DNA of 64,000 nucleotides from Mumia sp. Pv4-285 (GTDB taxonomy: Bacteria > Actinomycetota > Actinomycetes > Propionibacteriales > Nocardioidaceae), in the NCBI RefSeq assembly GCF_041320275.1, contig NZ_CP162023.1, forward strand, positions 4,278,001 through 4,342,000, given 5' to 3'. Numbering within the stretch: the stretch's first letter is position 1; each line of letters opens with the position of its first letter. Position numbers and translations under genes: made by a program. Under the pieces are notes generated by a model that saw only the letters and a program-made list of their open reading frames with translations, had not been told where the DNA came from and made no database searches. Positions 56,622-64,000 of this stretch are shown here, piece by piece.

Positions 56622-57848
56622 ATGCGTCGCGCCCTTGTCCCTGCCCTCGCCGTTGCCCTGCTGCCGTTCGGGGCGGTCTCGCCCGCCGAGGCCGGCACGG
56701 CGAGCCCGAACGTCGTCAAACCCGGCGGGTCGGCGACCCTCACCTTCACGCTTCCCGACGCCATCCCCTCGGGTGTGGTCGAGGTCCGCCCGGCGGGCAG
56801 GTCCGAGGTGGTCGTGTCGCTGCCGCTGATCGACCTTCCGGCCGGTGACGTGAGCGCGGTCTGGGACGGCCGCGCCACCGGCGGCGCCCTGGTCGCCGAC
56901 GGCGCCTACACCGCCAGCATCCGCGCCGCCGTCGACGGATCGGCCCCCGTCGACTCCGCCACCGTCCGCGCCAACTTCGTCGCACCGCGTGCGGCCGCGG
57001 CGCCGAGTGCGTCCGCCGGCACGGTCTTCCCGTACGTCGACGGCTACGGCGATGCCGTCACGCTCACCGGCCCCGCCCCGACGAGCGAGGTCACGTCGAC
57101 CTCCTCGCTGCAGGTTCTCAACGGTGCCGGCGCCGTCGTGTGGTCCAGCGCCGCGCGCAGCGCGCGCTGGACCGGGCGCACCACCGCCGGAGCCATCCTG
57201 CCGAAGGGCACGTACCGCGCGCGCTCGCGCTTCGTCGACACCGACGGCCTCGTCGGCTACAGCCCGGCGCGGAACGTCGCCGTGTCCGCGAAGCGACTCG
57301 TGACGGTCACGGAGAACGTCACCGTGTCGCCGCATGCGTTCCTGTGGCGCTCGTACGTCGGCAAGTGCGGCAAGATCGTGAAGCCCGCCCGCAAGGGCAA
57401 GGCGTGGCGCCGGTCGCTCGCGGTGTCGAGCAACCACCGCTGCACGAGCAAGGGGAGGCGCTCGATCACGGAGGCCTACTTCGCCGGTCGCGGAACCGGC
57501 GTCCACGACTACCGCTCGTTCACGGTCAAGGCAGTCGGCGGCGGCCACACCAAGGCGCGCAAGAACTCCGCGCTCGGGTTCGGGGTCACCGCAGCGTGGG
57601 ACGACATCAGCAAGACGCGCCGGCTGTCGCCGAAGTTCGGCACGCGCACCGTCTTCTCGGCGTCGGGTTCCGCGTTGCGTCGCTACGTGGACCGCGAGGG
57701 ATGGATCACCTGGACCATCGGCACGGCGTACACCGGTCGCTACGACGTGAAGGCGTTCCGCATCCGCACCGCGTACCGCGTCCTCGTCGACCCGACCGCC
57801 CGCCGCGCGCGCGTCGCCCCGACCGCGGGCTTCCAGGCCCACGGCTGA
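56622..57848 (+). CDS. Secreted beta-sandwich protein (unknown)
   Basis: 408 residues. Signal peptide at about 1-24 (ALVPALAVALLPFGAVSPAEAG), then two FlgD-like Ig modules: residues about 30-125 (WDGRATGGALVADGAYTASIRA) and about 130-230 (WTGRTTAGAILPKGTYRARSRFVD). The W-x-G-R-x-(x)-G-x-x-L/P-x-G-x-Y pattern recurs in both. The remaining about 180 residues are basic, with two Cys (GKCGKIV, NHRCTSK) and no motif I know. Probably extracellular. ATG preceded by CGAGG; lies after the strong terminator of the hydrolase gene. Confidence 0.75.
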   Translation: MRRALVPALAVALLPFGAVSPAEAGTASPNVVKPGGSATLTFTLPDAIPSGVVEVRPAGRSEVVVSLPLIDLPAGDVSAVWDGRATGGALVADGAYTASIRAAVDGSAPVDSATVRANFVAPRAAAAPSASAGTVFPYVDGYGDAVTLTGPAPTSEVTSTSSLQVLNGAGAVVWSSAARSARWTGRTTAGAILPKGTYRARSRFVDTDGLVGYSPARNVAVSAKRLVTVTENVTVSPHAFLWRSYVGKCGKIVKPARKGKAWRRSLAVSSNHRCTSKGRRSITEAYFAGRGTGVHDYRSFTVKAVGGGHTKARKNSALGFGVTAAWDDISKTRRLSPKFGTRTVFSASGSALRRYVDREGWITWTIGTAYTGRYDVKAFRIRTAYRVLVDPTARRARVAPTAGFQAHG

Positions 57849-57933
57849 GCTGGCAATCTGCGGCGGCCCACCAGCCTCGCTAATGTGGCGCATCGTCCAC
57901 CGACCCCGCGGCGGACATCCCCCAGGAGGACCC

Positions 57934-58161
57934 ATGTCCACCAGAACGTCAAGGAAAGCGTCCACCCGACAGATCGTCACCGTCATCGTCGTCGTGTGGC
58001 TCGTGATCGGAGCGCTGGCGGCGGCGCAGCGCGGATACTTCCGCGGCACCGACGCCAACTGCGCGAAGGTCAGCACGATCGCCGTGACGATCATTGCCGG
58101 CCCGCTCAACTACGTGGGCGCCAACCCGAAGATCGACTGCAACATCGAGCCCAGCAAGTGA
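57934..58161 (+). CDS. Small single-span membrane or exported protein (unknown)
   Basis: 75 residues. Basic N-terminus (STRTSRKASTRQ), one hydrophobic helix (about 13-34, IVTVIVVVWLVIGALAAAQ), and about 40 external residues with two Cys (NCAKV, DCNIE). A perfect Shine-Dalgarno AGGAGGA (57924-57930) decides the ATG at 57934. A TAATGT at 57881-57886 may be the -10. Followed directly by a terminator. No family recognised. Confidence 0.75.
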   Translation: MSTRTSRKASTRQIVTVIVVVWLVIGALAAAQRGYFRGTDANCAKVSTIAVTIIAGPLNYVGANPKIDCNIEPSK

Positions 58162-58165
58162 CCGT

Positions 58166-58206
58166 ACGAAGGGCCCGGCACGTCGCGAACGTGCCGGGCC
58201 CTTCGT
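58166..58206. terminator. Bidirectional terminator between small membrane gene and metI
   Basis: Perfect 17-bp stem ACGAAGGGCCCGGCACG with complement 58190-58206, loop TCGCGAA. Sits between convergent gene ends and so serves both. Confidence 0.9.
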
Positions 58207-58227
58207 CGTACCAGGAGCAGCCGATGC

Positions 58228-58917
58228 TCAGCGGCGCAGCACGCGACGGGCGAGGAAGTTGCCGCCGAACTGCACCACCTGCACGATGAGCACGATCATG
58301 ATCACCGCGGTCCAGGTGACGACGGTGTCGAACTGCCGGTAGCCGTACTGCAGGGCGAAGTTGCCGAGCCCGCCGCCGCCGATCACGCCCGCGATCGCCG
58401 ACATGTCGACGATGGCGACGAACGCGAAGGTGTAGCCGAGGATCAGCGGGCCGAGCGCCTCGGGAACCAGCACGGTGCGGATGATCCGCAGCCGGCTCGC
58501 CCCCATCGACCGCGCCGCCTCGATGACCCCCGGGTCGACCGTGACGAGGTTCTGCTCGACGATGCGCGAGATCCCGAAGGCCGCCGCGAACGTCATGGCG
58601 AAGATGATCGCCCGGTTGCCGATCCCGATGCCGACCACCAGCCGCGCCAACGGCTGCAGGGCCGCGATGAGGATGACGAACGGGATCGGACGGAAGAAGT
58701 TGACGAACACGTTGAGGACGACGCTCACCGCTCGGTTCGGATAGAGACCCGAAGGGCGCGTGACGTACAAAGCCATGCCGAGGACCATCCCGACGATGCC
58801 ACCGAGGACGAGCGCGATGACGACGATGTAGAGCGTCTGCCAGGTCGACTCCCAGAACAGCGGCCAGAGGTCGCTCATGTTCGTGTCGACGGTGCCGACC
58901 AGTGCGTGCGCGCTCAT
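58228..58917 (-). CDS. metI: Methionine ABC transporter permease MetI
   Basis: 229-residue permease with five to six helices. The ABC-permease EAA loop is visible as EAARSMGASRLRIIRTVLVPEALGPLI near residues 132-158. The sequence FFRPIPFVILIAALQPLARLVVG and the C-terminal LGNFALQYGYRQFDT match MetI of methionine importers. Its ATG overlaps the metN stop by four bases (ATGA). Last gene of metQ-metN-metI, with a bidirectional terminator just beyond its stop. Confidence 0.93.
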   Translation of the reverse strand: MSAHALVGTVDTNMSDLWPLFWESTWQTLYIVVIALVLGGIVGMVLGMALYVTRPSGLYPNRAVSVVLNVFVNFFRPIPFVILIAALQPLARLVVGIGIGNRAIIFAMTFAAAFGISRIVEQNLVTVDPGVIEAARSMGASRLRIIRTVLVPEALGPLILGYTFAFVAIVDMSAIAGVIGGGGLGNFALQYGYRQFDTVVTWTAVIMIVLIVQVVQFGGNFLARRVLRR

Positions 58918-59942
58918 CGCAGCTCCCTCGTCTCGACGCGGGAGCCGATCGCGGCGAGCGCGGCATCGACGTCGGGGTCGGTGCCTCGCAGGGACAGCGT
59001 GAGGTTGCCGAACGTACGGCCGCCGACGTCCTCCATGCCGCCGTGGACCAGCTCGAAGGTCACGTCACGCCGGATCAGCTCGGCGAACACCTCGGCCTGC
59101 GGGACGCTCTCGTCGCGGAAGGCGATGCGGACGAACCGGCCAGGGTGACGGGCGTGCAGCGCGGCCAACGCGTCCCGGTCGGGTACGTCGTCGATGATCG
59201 TCGACACGAACCTGCGCGTCACGGGCTGCTGCGGCTCAGAGAAGACGTCGAACACGGGCCCGCGCTCGACGATGCGTCCGTCCTCCATCACGGCCACCTT
59301 GTGGGCGATCGACTTCACGACCTCCATCTCGTGGGTGATGACCATGATCGTGATGCCCAGCTCTGCGTTGACGCGGCGCAGCAGCCCGAGCACCTCCTGC
59401 GTGGTCTCGGGGTCGAGCGCGCTGGTGGACTCGTCCGCGAGCAGCAGCTTCGGTGAGATCGCCAGCGCCCGGGCGATGCCGACGCGCTGCTTCTGGCCAC
59501 CCGAGAGCTGGTCGGTGTACGTGTGCGCCTTCTCCGCGAGACCGACGAACTGGAGCAGCTCGGCGACGCGCTCGTGCGCCTCGGCCTTGCCGACTCCGGC
59601 GACCTGGAGCGGGTAGGCGACGTTGCCGTAGACCGTGCGCGACCGGAGAAGGTTGAACTGCTGGAAGATCATCCCGATCCCCAGCCGGACCCTCTGAAGC
59701 TGCCGTTCGCGCAGGCCGGTGATCTCCGTGCCGTCCACCCGGATCGACCCGGACGTCGCGCTCTCCAGCGCGTTGACCAGGCGGATCAGGGTGGACTTGC
59801 CGGCGCCGGAGTAGCCGACTATCCCGTAGATGTCCCCGGCCTCGACGTCGAGGTCGACGTCATCGATCGCGCGTACGGCGGTGCCGTTGCGCGACGCTGC
59901 CGGGAACACCTTCGAGACGCCACGCATCTCGACGAGAGCCAT
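58914..59942 (-). CDS. metN: Methionine ABC transporter ATPase MetN
   Basis: 342-residue ATPase. Walker [10 protein letters not shown] at about 43-51, Q-loop [10 protein letters not shown], signature [15 protein letters not shown], Walker [12 protein letters not shown], switch His in MVITHEME. The C-terminal NIL domain (about 265-340, [30 protein letters not shown]...) binds methionine and inhibits transport when the cell is replete. The presence of that domain makes methionine the most likely substrate. The gene starts 3 nt after the metQ stop. Confidence 0.95.
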   Translation of the reverse strand: MALVEMRGVSKVFPAASRNGTAVRAIDDVDLDVEAGDIYGIVGYSGAGKSTLIRLVNALESATSGSIRVDGTEITGLRERQLQRVRLGIGMIFQQFNLLRSRTVYGNVAYPLQVAGVGKAEAHERVAELLQFVGLAEKAHTYTDQLSGGQKQRVGIARALAISPKLLLADESTSALDPETTQEVLGLLRRVNAELGITIMVITHEMEVVKSIAHKVAVMEDGRIVERGPVFDVFSEPQQPVTRRFVSTIIDDVPDRDALAALHARHPGRFVRIAFRDESVPQAEVFAELIRRDVTFELVHGGMEDVGGRTFGNLTLSLRGTDPDVDAALAAIGSRVETRELR

Positions 59943-59945
59943 CGA

Positions 59946-60869
59946 CTACTGCGCCTCGATCTGCGACTGGACGTCCTGCAGGGTGCCCTCGAGCTCCGTG
60001 CCGGGGATCTTCACGATCTCCGCCGTGTTGCCCGAGACCTCCTGGACGCCGTCGATGACCGGCTGGCTGTTCTGGTAGATCTCGACCAGCTTGCGGTAGG
60101 TCGCGTTGTCCTTGTCCTCGGCGCGCACGGCGAAGATGTTCACGTACGGCTGGGCGCTCGGGTCGCTCGCGTCGTCGGTGACGATGGCGTCGGAGAACTT
60201 CAGGCCGGCCTTCTCGACGAAGTCGTTGTTGATGACCGCGGCCGCGACGTCCGGCAGCGAGGTCGGAGTGAGGTCGGCCTTGATCGCCTGGACCTTCACG
60301 CGCGAGGAGTCCTCGACGTCGTTGAGCGTCGAGAACGGGCTGCCGCCGTCCTTCAACGTGATGAGGCCGGCCGACTGGAGCAGCAGCAGCGCCCGTGCCT
60401 GGTTCGTGTCGTCGTCCGGCACGACGACGGTGTCGCCGTCCTCGATCTGGTCCGGCGAGTCGACCTTCTCCGAGTAGAGGCCGAGCGGGTAGATCGCCGT
60501 CGACCCGATCGGGTAGAGGTCGTCGTCGTTCTTCACGTTGTAGTCGGCGAGATAGATGATGTGCTGGAACTGGTTGATGTCGATCTCGCCCTCGCTGACC
60601 GACGGGTTCGGCTGTGCGTAGTCGGCGAAGTCGACGACCTCGAGGTCGATGTCCTCCTTGGCGGCCTCGTCCTCGAACGTCTTCCAGTACGGGTCGCTCG
60701 CGCCGACGACACCGAGCTTGACCTTCGTGGTGCCGGCGGCAGCGTCGTCGCCTCCACCGCGGACGGCGAAGAAGACGCCGACGACGACCGCGAGCGCGAC
60801 GACCGCAGCGACGATCCACACCCCCTTGCGTGACTTCGGCGGTGCGATCTGCGGGGTCTGGTCGGACAT
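59946..60869 (-). CDS. metQ: MetQ/NlpA-type methionine-binding protein with membrane anchor
   Basis: 307-residue substrate-binding protein of the NlpA/MetQ family (VKLGVVGASDPYWKTFEDEAAKEDIDLEVVDFADYAQPN; INQFQHIIYL; STAIYPLGLYS; NNDFVEKAGL). Unusually, it has a Lys/Arg-flanked transmembrane helix at about 17-38 (GVWIVAAVVALAVVVGVFFAV) and no lipobox; in fact no Cys at all, so it cannot be lipidated like most Gram-positive MetQ. It is probably tethered by an uncleaved helix. First gene of metQNI. GAGGAG precedes the ATG, and the leader folds into strong hairpins. Confidence 0.9.
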   Translation of the reverse strand: MSDQTPQIAPPKSRKGVWIVAAVVALAVVVGVFFAVRGGGDDAAAGTTKVKLGVVGASDPYWKTFEDEAAKEDIDLEVVDFADYAQPNPSVSEGEIDINQFQHIIYLADYNVKNDDDLYPIGSTAIYPLGLYSEKVDSPDQIEDGDTVVVPDDDTNQARALLLLQSAGLITLKDGGSPFSTLNDVEDSSRVKVQAIKADLTPTSLPDVAAAVINNDFVEKAGLKFSDAIVTDDASDPSAQPYVNIFAVRAEDKDNATYRKLVEIYQNSQPVIDGVQEVSGNTAEIVKIPGTELEGTLQDVQSQIEAQ

Positions 60870-60890
60870 CGTGTGCTCCTCGATGCGGTG

Positions 60891-60936
60891 GTCTCGGTAA
60901 CGGGTACGGGGATGTTTGCCCCGTACCCTTCGAGAC
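60891..60936 (-). promoter_or_regulatory. metQ leader hairpin near the start codon
   Basis: GTCTCG / CGAGAC outer arms and a perfect 10-bp inner stem GGGTACGGGG / CCCCGTACCC with loop ATGTTTG. Lies 22 nt before the metQ start. Possible attenuator, terminator-like element or riboswitch expression platform. Confidence 0.6.
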
Positions 60937-60956
60937 TGCGTCGCGGTTCCGCATCC

Positions 60957-60990
60957 TGGCCAGGGATCTCACCATGCGAGATTCTGGCCA
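60957..60990. promoter_or_regulatory. Second dyad in the metQ upstream region
   Basis: TGGCCAG / CTGGCCA arms flank ATCTC / GAGAT around ACCATGC. Could be a repressor operator or the upper hairpin of a structured leader. Confidence 0.5.
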
Positions 60991-61053
60991 TCCACGAAAT
61001 GCCCTGGAAACACAGGGATCGTCGCGGGAGCGCGTGACAGACGCCACGCTGTT

Positions 61054-61797
61054 TCACCCGCCGAGAGGAGAACCCGTCCTCAGTCGGCGCACGTTCTCGC
61101 CCTCCTCGATCCCGCGCACCACCCACATCCGGGGACCGAGCGTCGTGCCGGCAGCCGTGGCGTACGCGTCGACCGCGAGCACCAGAGCGCGGCGCCCGTC
61201 CTGCAGCACGGACGCGCGGGCGTACGACCCGTCGGCGAACGTGATCCCGATCGGGTCGAGGTCGGTCGTCTCGACGGCCGGCCCGACGTCGACCACGACC
61301 ACCGCACCCCTGAAGAGGTGGCTGTGGTCGACCCGGGCCGTGAACCCACCGAGGCTGTACCCGACCTGCACCGGGTGCGGAGGCCACTCGCTCGCCGTGC
61401 GTCGCCCGTCGAGCACCCAGCCGAGGCGCTCGTAGAAGCGGCGCGCACGCGCGTTCTCCTCGATCACCCACAGTCGGATCGGGCGATCCCCGTGCCGCCG
61501 CAGCGCCTCGTCGTGAAGACCGACCGCGAGGCCGCTCCCCCAGGCACCGGGGACGATCCCGAGGTGTCGCAGCACCTGAGCGTCGTACGCCGCGAACCCG
61601 AGGACACCACCACCGTCCGCGTCGGCGACGAGCGTCGTGACACCGGGCTCGTCGAGCTCGTCGACCCATCGGCGCCGGATCGCGGCCTCCGGCCACGTCA
61701 GGTCGCCGAAGACGTGCGCCAACCCCGTGACGTACGCCGCCTCCTCGCACGCGGTCAGCGCGTCGGCGTCATCGGGCCCGGCCTCACGGAGCTGCAT
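61054..61797 (-). CDS. GNAT acetyltransferase with an extra C-terminal domain
   Basis: 247 residues. The N-terminal GNAT domain (about 1-150) has ADADGGGVLGFAAYD, LRHLGIVPGAWGSGLAVGLHDEALRR (acetyl-CoA loop) and LWVIEENARARRFYERLGWVLDG. About 90 further residues form a beta-rich domain (SHLFRGAVVVVDVGPAVETTDLD... RMWVVRGIEEGENVRRLR) that I do not recognise and that ordinary GNATs lack. ATG at 61797 is chosen since CAGACT lies 6 nt upstream and the GNAT fold begins there. Substrate unknown. Confidence 0.8.
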   Translation of the reverse strand: MQLREAGPDDADALTACEEAAYVTGLAHVFGDLTWPEAAIRRRWVDELDEPGVTTLVADADGGGVLGFAAYDAQVLRHLGIVPGAWGSGLAVGLHDEALRRHGDRPIRLWVIEENARARRFYERLGWVLDGRRTASEWPPHPVQVGYSLGGFTARVDHSHLFRGAVVVVDVGPAVETTDLDPIGITFADGSYARASVLQDGRRALVLAVDAYATAAGTTLGPRMWVVRGIEEGENVRRLRTGSPLGG

Positions 61798-61819
61798 GCG
61801 TCCAGTCTGGCGCGCCCGC

Positions 61820-63607
61820 TCATCCCCGCCCCGGCTCGAGCGCCACAGCCAGGCGCGCGATCCCCTCGTCACCGTGCCCGTCCGCGACGACCTTGGCGGC
61901 GAGCGTGGCAGCAGCCTCGATCACCGACCCGTCGATGCGGTGCTCGCGCGACACCTCGACCACGTGCGCCATCGTCGCGGCGGCCGACGCGACCGACGCC
62001 TCGTCGCCGGGGTACGACCCAGCCTCGAGCTCGGCCGCCATCTCGGGAACGACGGCGTCCATGATGGCCACGATCCCCGAGGCGTACGGCGCGAGGTCCG
62101 ACGGGGCGACCCCTTCGGCGCGCGCCAGCGCGAGCGCGTGGGCGTACCCGCTGACGGTCGTCCAGAACAGGTCGAGCAGCGCGAGGTCGTAGGCGGACGC
62201 GCGACCGGGGTCCTCGCCCAGCCAGGTCACCGTGCCGGCGAGCGCGGCGAGCACGTCGGCGACGCGCGCGTACACGTCGCGCGGTCCGCTCACGAGGACG
62301 AGCGCCGCAGGTCTGCCGATCGTCGTGGTCGGTGTCATCACCGCGCCGTCGAGGTACGCCACCTCGCTCTCGGACACCCAGTCCGCCATCGCCCGGGCCC
62401 GGTGAGGTGTGTCGGCCGTGAGGTTGACGACCGTCGCCGCCGCCAGCGCGGACCCGGCCGCCTCGAGGATCTCTCGCGCGGCGGCGTCGTCGATCACCGA
62501 GACGATCGTCAGGTCGCTGGCGGTCACCGCCTCCGCGACCGAGATCGCCTCGCGCGCACCGTCGCGGACGAGCTCCTCGGCGCGACCCGGCGTCCGGTTC
62601 CACACGGTGACCTCGTGACCGGCGGCAAGGAGCGCACCGGCGAGCGCCCGGCCCATGGGCCCCATCCCGAGCACCGACACCGAAGTCGCCGGCCGACTCG
62701 TGGCACCCGCCGTACGACCGAGGGGGTGGAGCAGCTCGACGACACCGGCCATGTCCTCGGAGCCGTGCCCGTCGTCGACGCGACGCTGCATCAGGTCGTG
62801 CAGGGGTGCGTACAGCTCCGCGCTCACTCCCTGGGCGATGCTCGCCTCGCCGATCGAGTCGTTCGCGACCTGCATCGCCAGCGGGGAGCCCGTCTGGGAG
62901 TAGTCGCCGCGGTCGATGCTCCGCGCGGAGCCGGGGAGCGTCCCCAGCATCGCGGAGAGCCAGGGCACGAGCAGGTCCTCGGTGAAGGACTCGACCCCGT
63001 GCCCTGCCGAGCGGACCAGCGCGGCGGCGTGGAAGAACCCGCCGAGCATGCCATACATGCCCGCGAGCAGGGAGAGGTCGTACAACGCCGCGGCTCCGTC
63101 GTCCTCGCTCACGTGGACGGGCCGGCCGAGCACGGCGAGGACGTCGCGCGTGGACTCGTACGCCTCCCGCGACCCGCTGTAGAGCACCGAGGCCTGCGGC
63201 CCGCCGATCAGCTCGGGCACCGCCATGATGCCGCCGTTCAGGGTCGTGTGACCTCGGTCCCGAGCCGCGGCGGCGAAGGATGCCGCCTCCTGCGGCGTCC
63301 CGTTCGTGAGGTTCGCGACGATGCGGCCGTCCGACGCCGGCGCCGCGTCCAGGACCGCACGGGCAGCGTCCTGGTTCACCACGCAGACCACGACGAGATC
63401 GCTCGCCGCGAAGGCCGCTGTGAGGTCGTCGGCTGCTCGCGCGCCACGGACGACGAGCGCGTCAGCCCTTCCCGCGGTGCGGTTCCACACCGTGGTGACG
63501 AACCCCGCGTCGACGAACGCCGCAGCGAGCGCGGAGCCCATCGCGCCGAGGCCGATCACGGACACGGTCGGCGGGGTGGTGGAGCGGGTGGTCAGGTCGT
63601 CGGTCAT
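61820..63607 (-). CDS. Tandem fusion of two imine-reductase/6PGDH-like NAD(P)-dependent domains
   Basis: 595 residues made of two full-length homologous enzymes. Copy 1 (about 14-297) has GLGAMG, VWNRTAGRADAL, VVCVVNQD, and the helical segment ALYDLSLLAGMYGMLGGFFHAAAL. Copy 2 (about 312-590) has GMGPMG, VWNRTPGRAEEL, IVSVIDD, and SAYDLALLDLFWTTVSGYAHALAL. GxGxxG, the NR-T NADP-type loop and the YDxxLL...HAxAL pattern are typical of imine reductases and related beta-hydroxyacid dehydrogenases, normally single-domain dimers of about 290 residues. A natural fusion may make an intramolecular dimer. ATG at 63607 with AGAGG upstream; divergent from an HxlR regulator. Confidence 0.87.
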   Translation of the reverse strand: MTDDLTTRSTTPPTVSVIGLGAMGSALAAAFVDAGFVTTVWNRTAGRADALVVRGARAADDLTAAFAASDLVVVCVVNQDAARAVLDAAPASDGRIVANLTNGTPQEAASFAAAARDRGHTTLNGGIMAVPELIGGPQASVLYSGSREAYESTRDVLAVLGRPVHVSEDDGAAALYDLSLLAGMYGMLGGFFHAAALVRSAGHGVESFTEDLLVPWLSAMLGTLPGSARSIDRGDYSQTGSPLAMQVANDSIGEASIAQGVSAELYAPLHDLMQRRVDDGHGSEDMAGVVELLHPLGRTAGATSRPATSVSVLGMGPMGRALAGALLAAGHEVTVWNRTPGRAEELVRDGAREAISVAEAVTASDLTIVSVIDDAAAREILEAAGSALAAATVVNLTADTPHRARAMADWVSESEVAYLDGAVMTPTTTIGRPAALVLVSGPRDVYARVADVLAALAGTVTWLGEDPGRASAYDLALLDLFWTTVSGYAHALALARAEGVAPSDLAPYASGIVAIMDAVVPEMAAELEAGSYPGDEASVASAAATMAHVVEVSREHRIDGSVIEAAATLAAKVVADGHGDEGIARLAVALEPGRG

Positions 63608-63686
63608 GTCGCCTCTGCTCACTGTCGGGAGACCCTGGTGATCTCGCTCGCCGTGACCAGCGTCGGACCCGCGCAGTACGATCGAC

Positions 63687-63712
63687 AAGTACCTACTTAT
63701 TTGTTTGGTACT
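63687..63712. promoter_or_regulatory. HxlR-type operator in the divergent promoter
   Basis: AAGTA-CC-TACTT (63687-63698) nested in AGTACC-N13-GGTACT (63688-63712). Lies 16 nt upstream of the HxlR ATG and 79 nt upstream of the tandem dehydrogenase start. TACTT/AAGTA dyads are usual for HxlR-family regulators. Confidence 0.6.
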
Positions 63713-63728
63713 CACCCGGAGGTAAGAA

Positions 63729-64000
63729 ATGAGCGATGACGGCGGCTTCGGCCCGTACACCTGCGCTCTCGACGCCGGCATGACGGTCGTCGGAGGCAAG
63801 TGGAAGGCCCTCATCCTCTGGGCGCTCCGTGACCGACCGCTGCGGTTCGGCGCTCTGAGGCGAGAGGTCGGGGCGATCAGCGAGAAGATGCTGATCCAAC
63901 AGCTCAAGGAGCTCCAGGCGTACGGCGTGGTGCACCGCGAGTCCTACCACGAGGTCCCGCCCCGCGTGGAGTACTCGATGACGCCGTCAGGCAAGGCACT
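63729..64000 (+). CDS. HxlR family transcriptional regulator (partial, runs off window)
   Basis: First 90 codons of a winged-helix regulator: MSDDGGFGPYTCALDAGMTV, then VGGKWKALILWALRDRPLRFGALRR, ISEKMLIQQLKELQAYGVVHRE and PPRVEYSMTPSGKA, all typical of HxlR (the Cys near residue 12 is where redox-sensing members keep their thiol). GGAGGTAAG precedes the ATG. Divergent from the tandem imine-reductase gene with a shared operator, so probably controls that gene and itself, in response to an electrophile or aldehyde. Confidence 0.92.
   Translation, partial: MSDDGGFGPYTCALDAGMTVVGGKWKALILWALRDRPLRFGALRREVGAISEKMLIQQLKELQAYGVVHRESYHEVPPRVEYSMTPSGKA

Noticed and set aside
60870-61053. Classical SAM-I or SAM-IV riboswitch
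   Set aside because: I could not find the conserved core segments; kept only as an unassigned structured leader.

Overview
The window is high-GC DNA with GTG/TTG starts, short intergenic gaps and many convergent gene pairs. Gene content suggests a chromosomal segment of an actinobacterium, probably Nocardioidaceae/Propionibacteriales: a FadE5-type acyl-CoA dehydrogenase, an MprAB-PepD cluster, a mycothiol-dependent (MDMPI) enzyme, a HelD/HelR ATPase and an SCO6745-like protein. The genus is an inference from gene content and composition. I see no rRNA, tRNA, transposase, integrase, CRISPR array or replication origin. With the start codons chosen here no stretch longer than about 190 bases lacks a gene, so there are no large empty regions to describe.

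Layout. 1-6.8 kb: secreted M28 aminopeptidase, SCO6745-like protein, Rrf2 regulator divergent from a large acyl-CoA dehydrogenase behind a pair of identical-consensus operators, and an SDR. 6.8-12.9 kb: thioredoxin/NHL protein, YkvA-like protein, a lipoprotein/membrane-protein pair with simple-sequence tails, an MDMPI-type enzyme overlapping an SDR, and a GNAT. 12.9-16.5 kb: GntR regulator coupled to an MFS exporter, and an HTH protein with a long helical C-terminus. 16.6-20.3 kb: branched-chain 2-oxoacid dehydrogenase operon bkdABC behind a CRP-like palindrome; the E2 linker carries a short DNA repeat in two reading frames. 20.3-26.5 kb: secreted alpha/beta hydrolase, LigD-type ATP-dependent DNA ligase, LysE exporter, phosphofructokinase, EamA transporter, holin-like membrane protein. 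26.6-35.0 kb: a single 2798-residue surface protein with a ladder of Ig-like/SpaA-like domains. 35.0-41.6 kb: low-molecular-weight tyrosine phosphatase, fructosamine-kinase-like protein, VOC protein and the envelope-stress module mprA-mprB-pepD followed by a strong terminator. 41.6-47.1 kb: a fused anthranilate synthase (PhzE-like sequence) behind a tryptophan leader peptide with tandem Trp codons; the NAD salvage operon pnuC-nadR behind a long operator-like palindrome; a membrane-anchored metallophosphoesterase. 47.3-58.2 kb: secreted metallohydrolase with discoidin domain, HelD-like ATPase, OCD/mu-crystallin enzyme, and three secreted or anchored proteins. 58.2-64 kb: metQ-metN-metI methionine importer with a structured leader, a GNAT with an extra C-terminal domain, and a protein made of two tandem imine-reductase/6PGDH-like enzymes divergent from an HxlR regulator cut off by the window end.

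How the genes work together: clear functional units are bkdABC (branched-chain amino acid catabolism), mprAB-pepD (cell-envelope stress), pnuC-nadR (nicotinamide riboside uptake and conversion to NAD), metQNI (methionine import) and HxlR plus the tandem dehydrogenase (probable regulator-target pair). Many monocistronic genes carry a TANNNT hexamer 6-7 nt before the start codon, the architecture of leaderless actinobacterial transcripts. The observations most worth following are the trp leader in front of a PhzE-like gene, the 35-bp repeat that overlaps stop codons at two convergent gene ends, and the tandem imine-reductase fusion with its HxlR partner.
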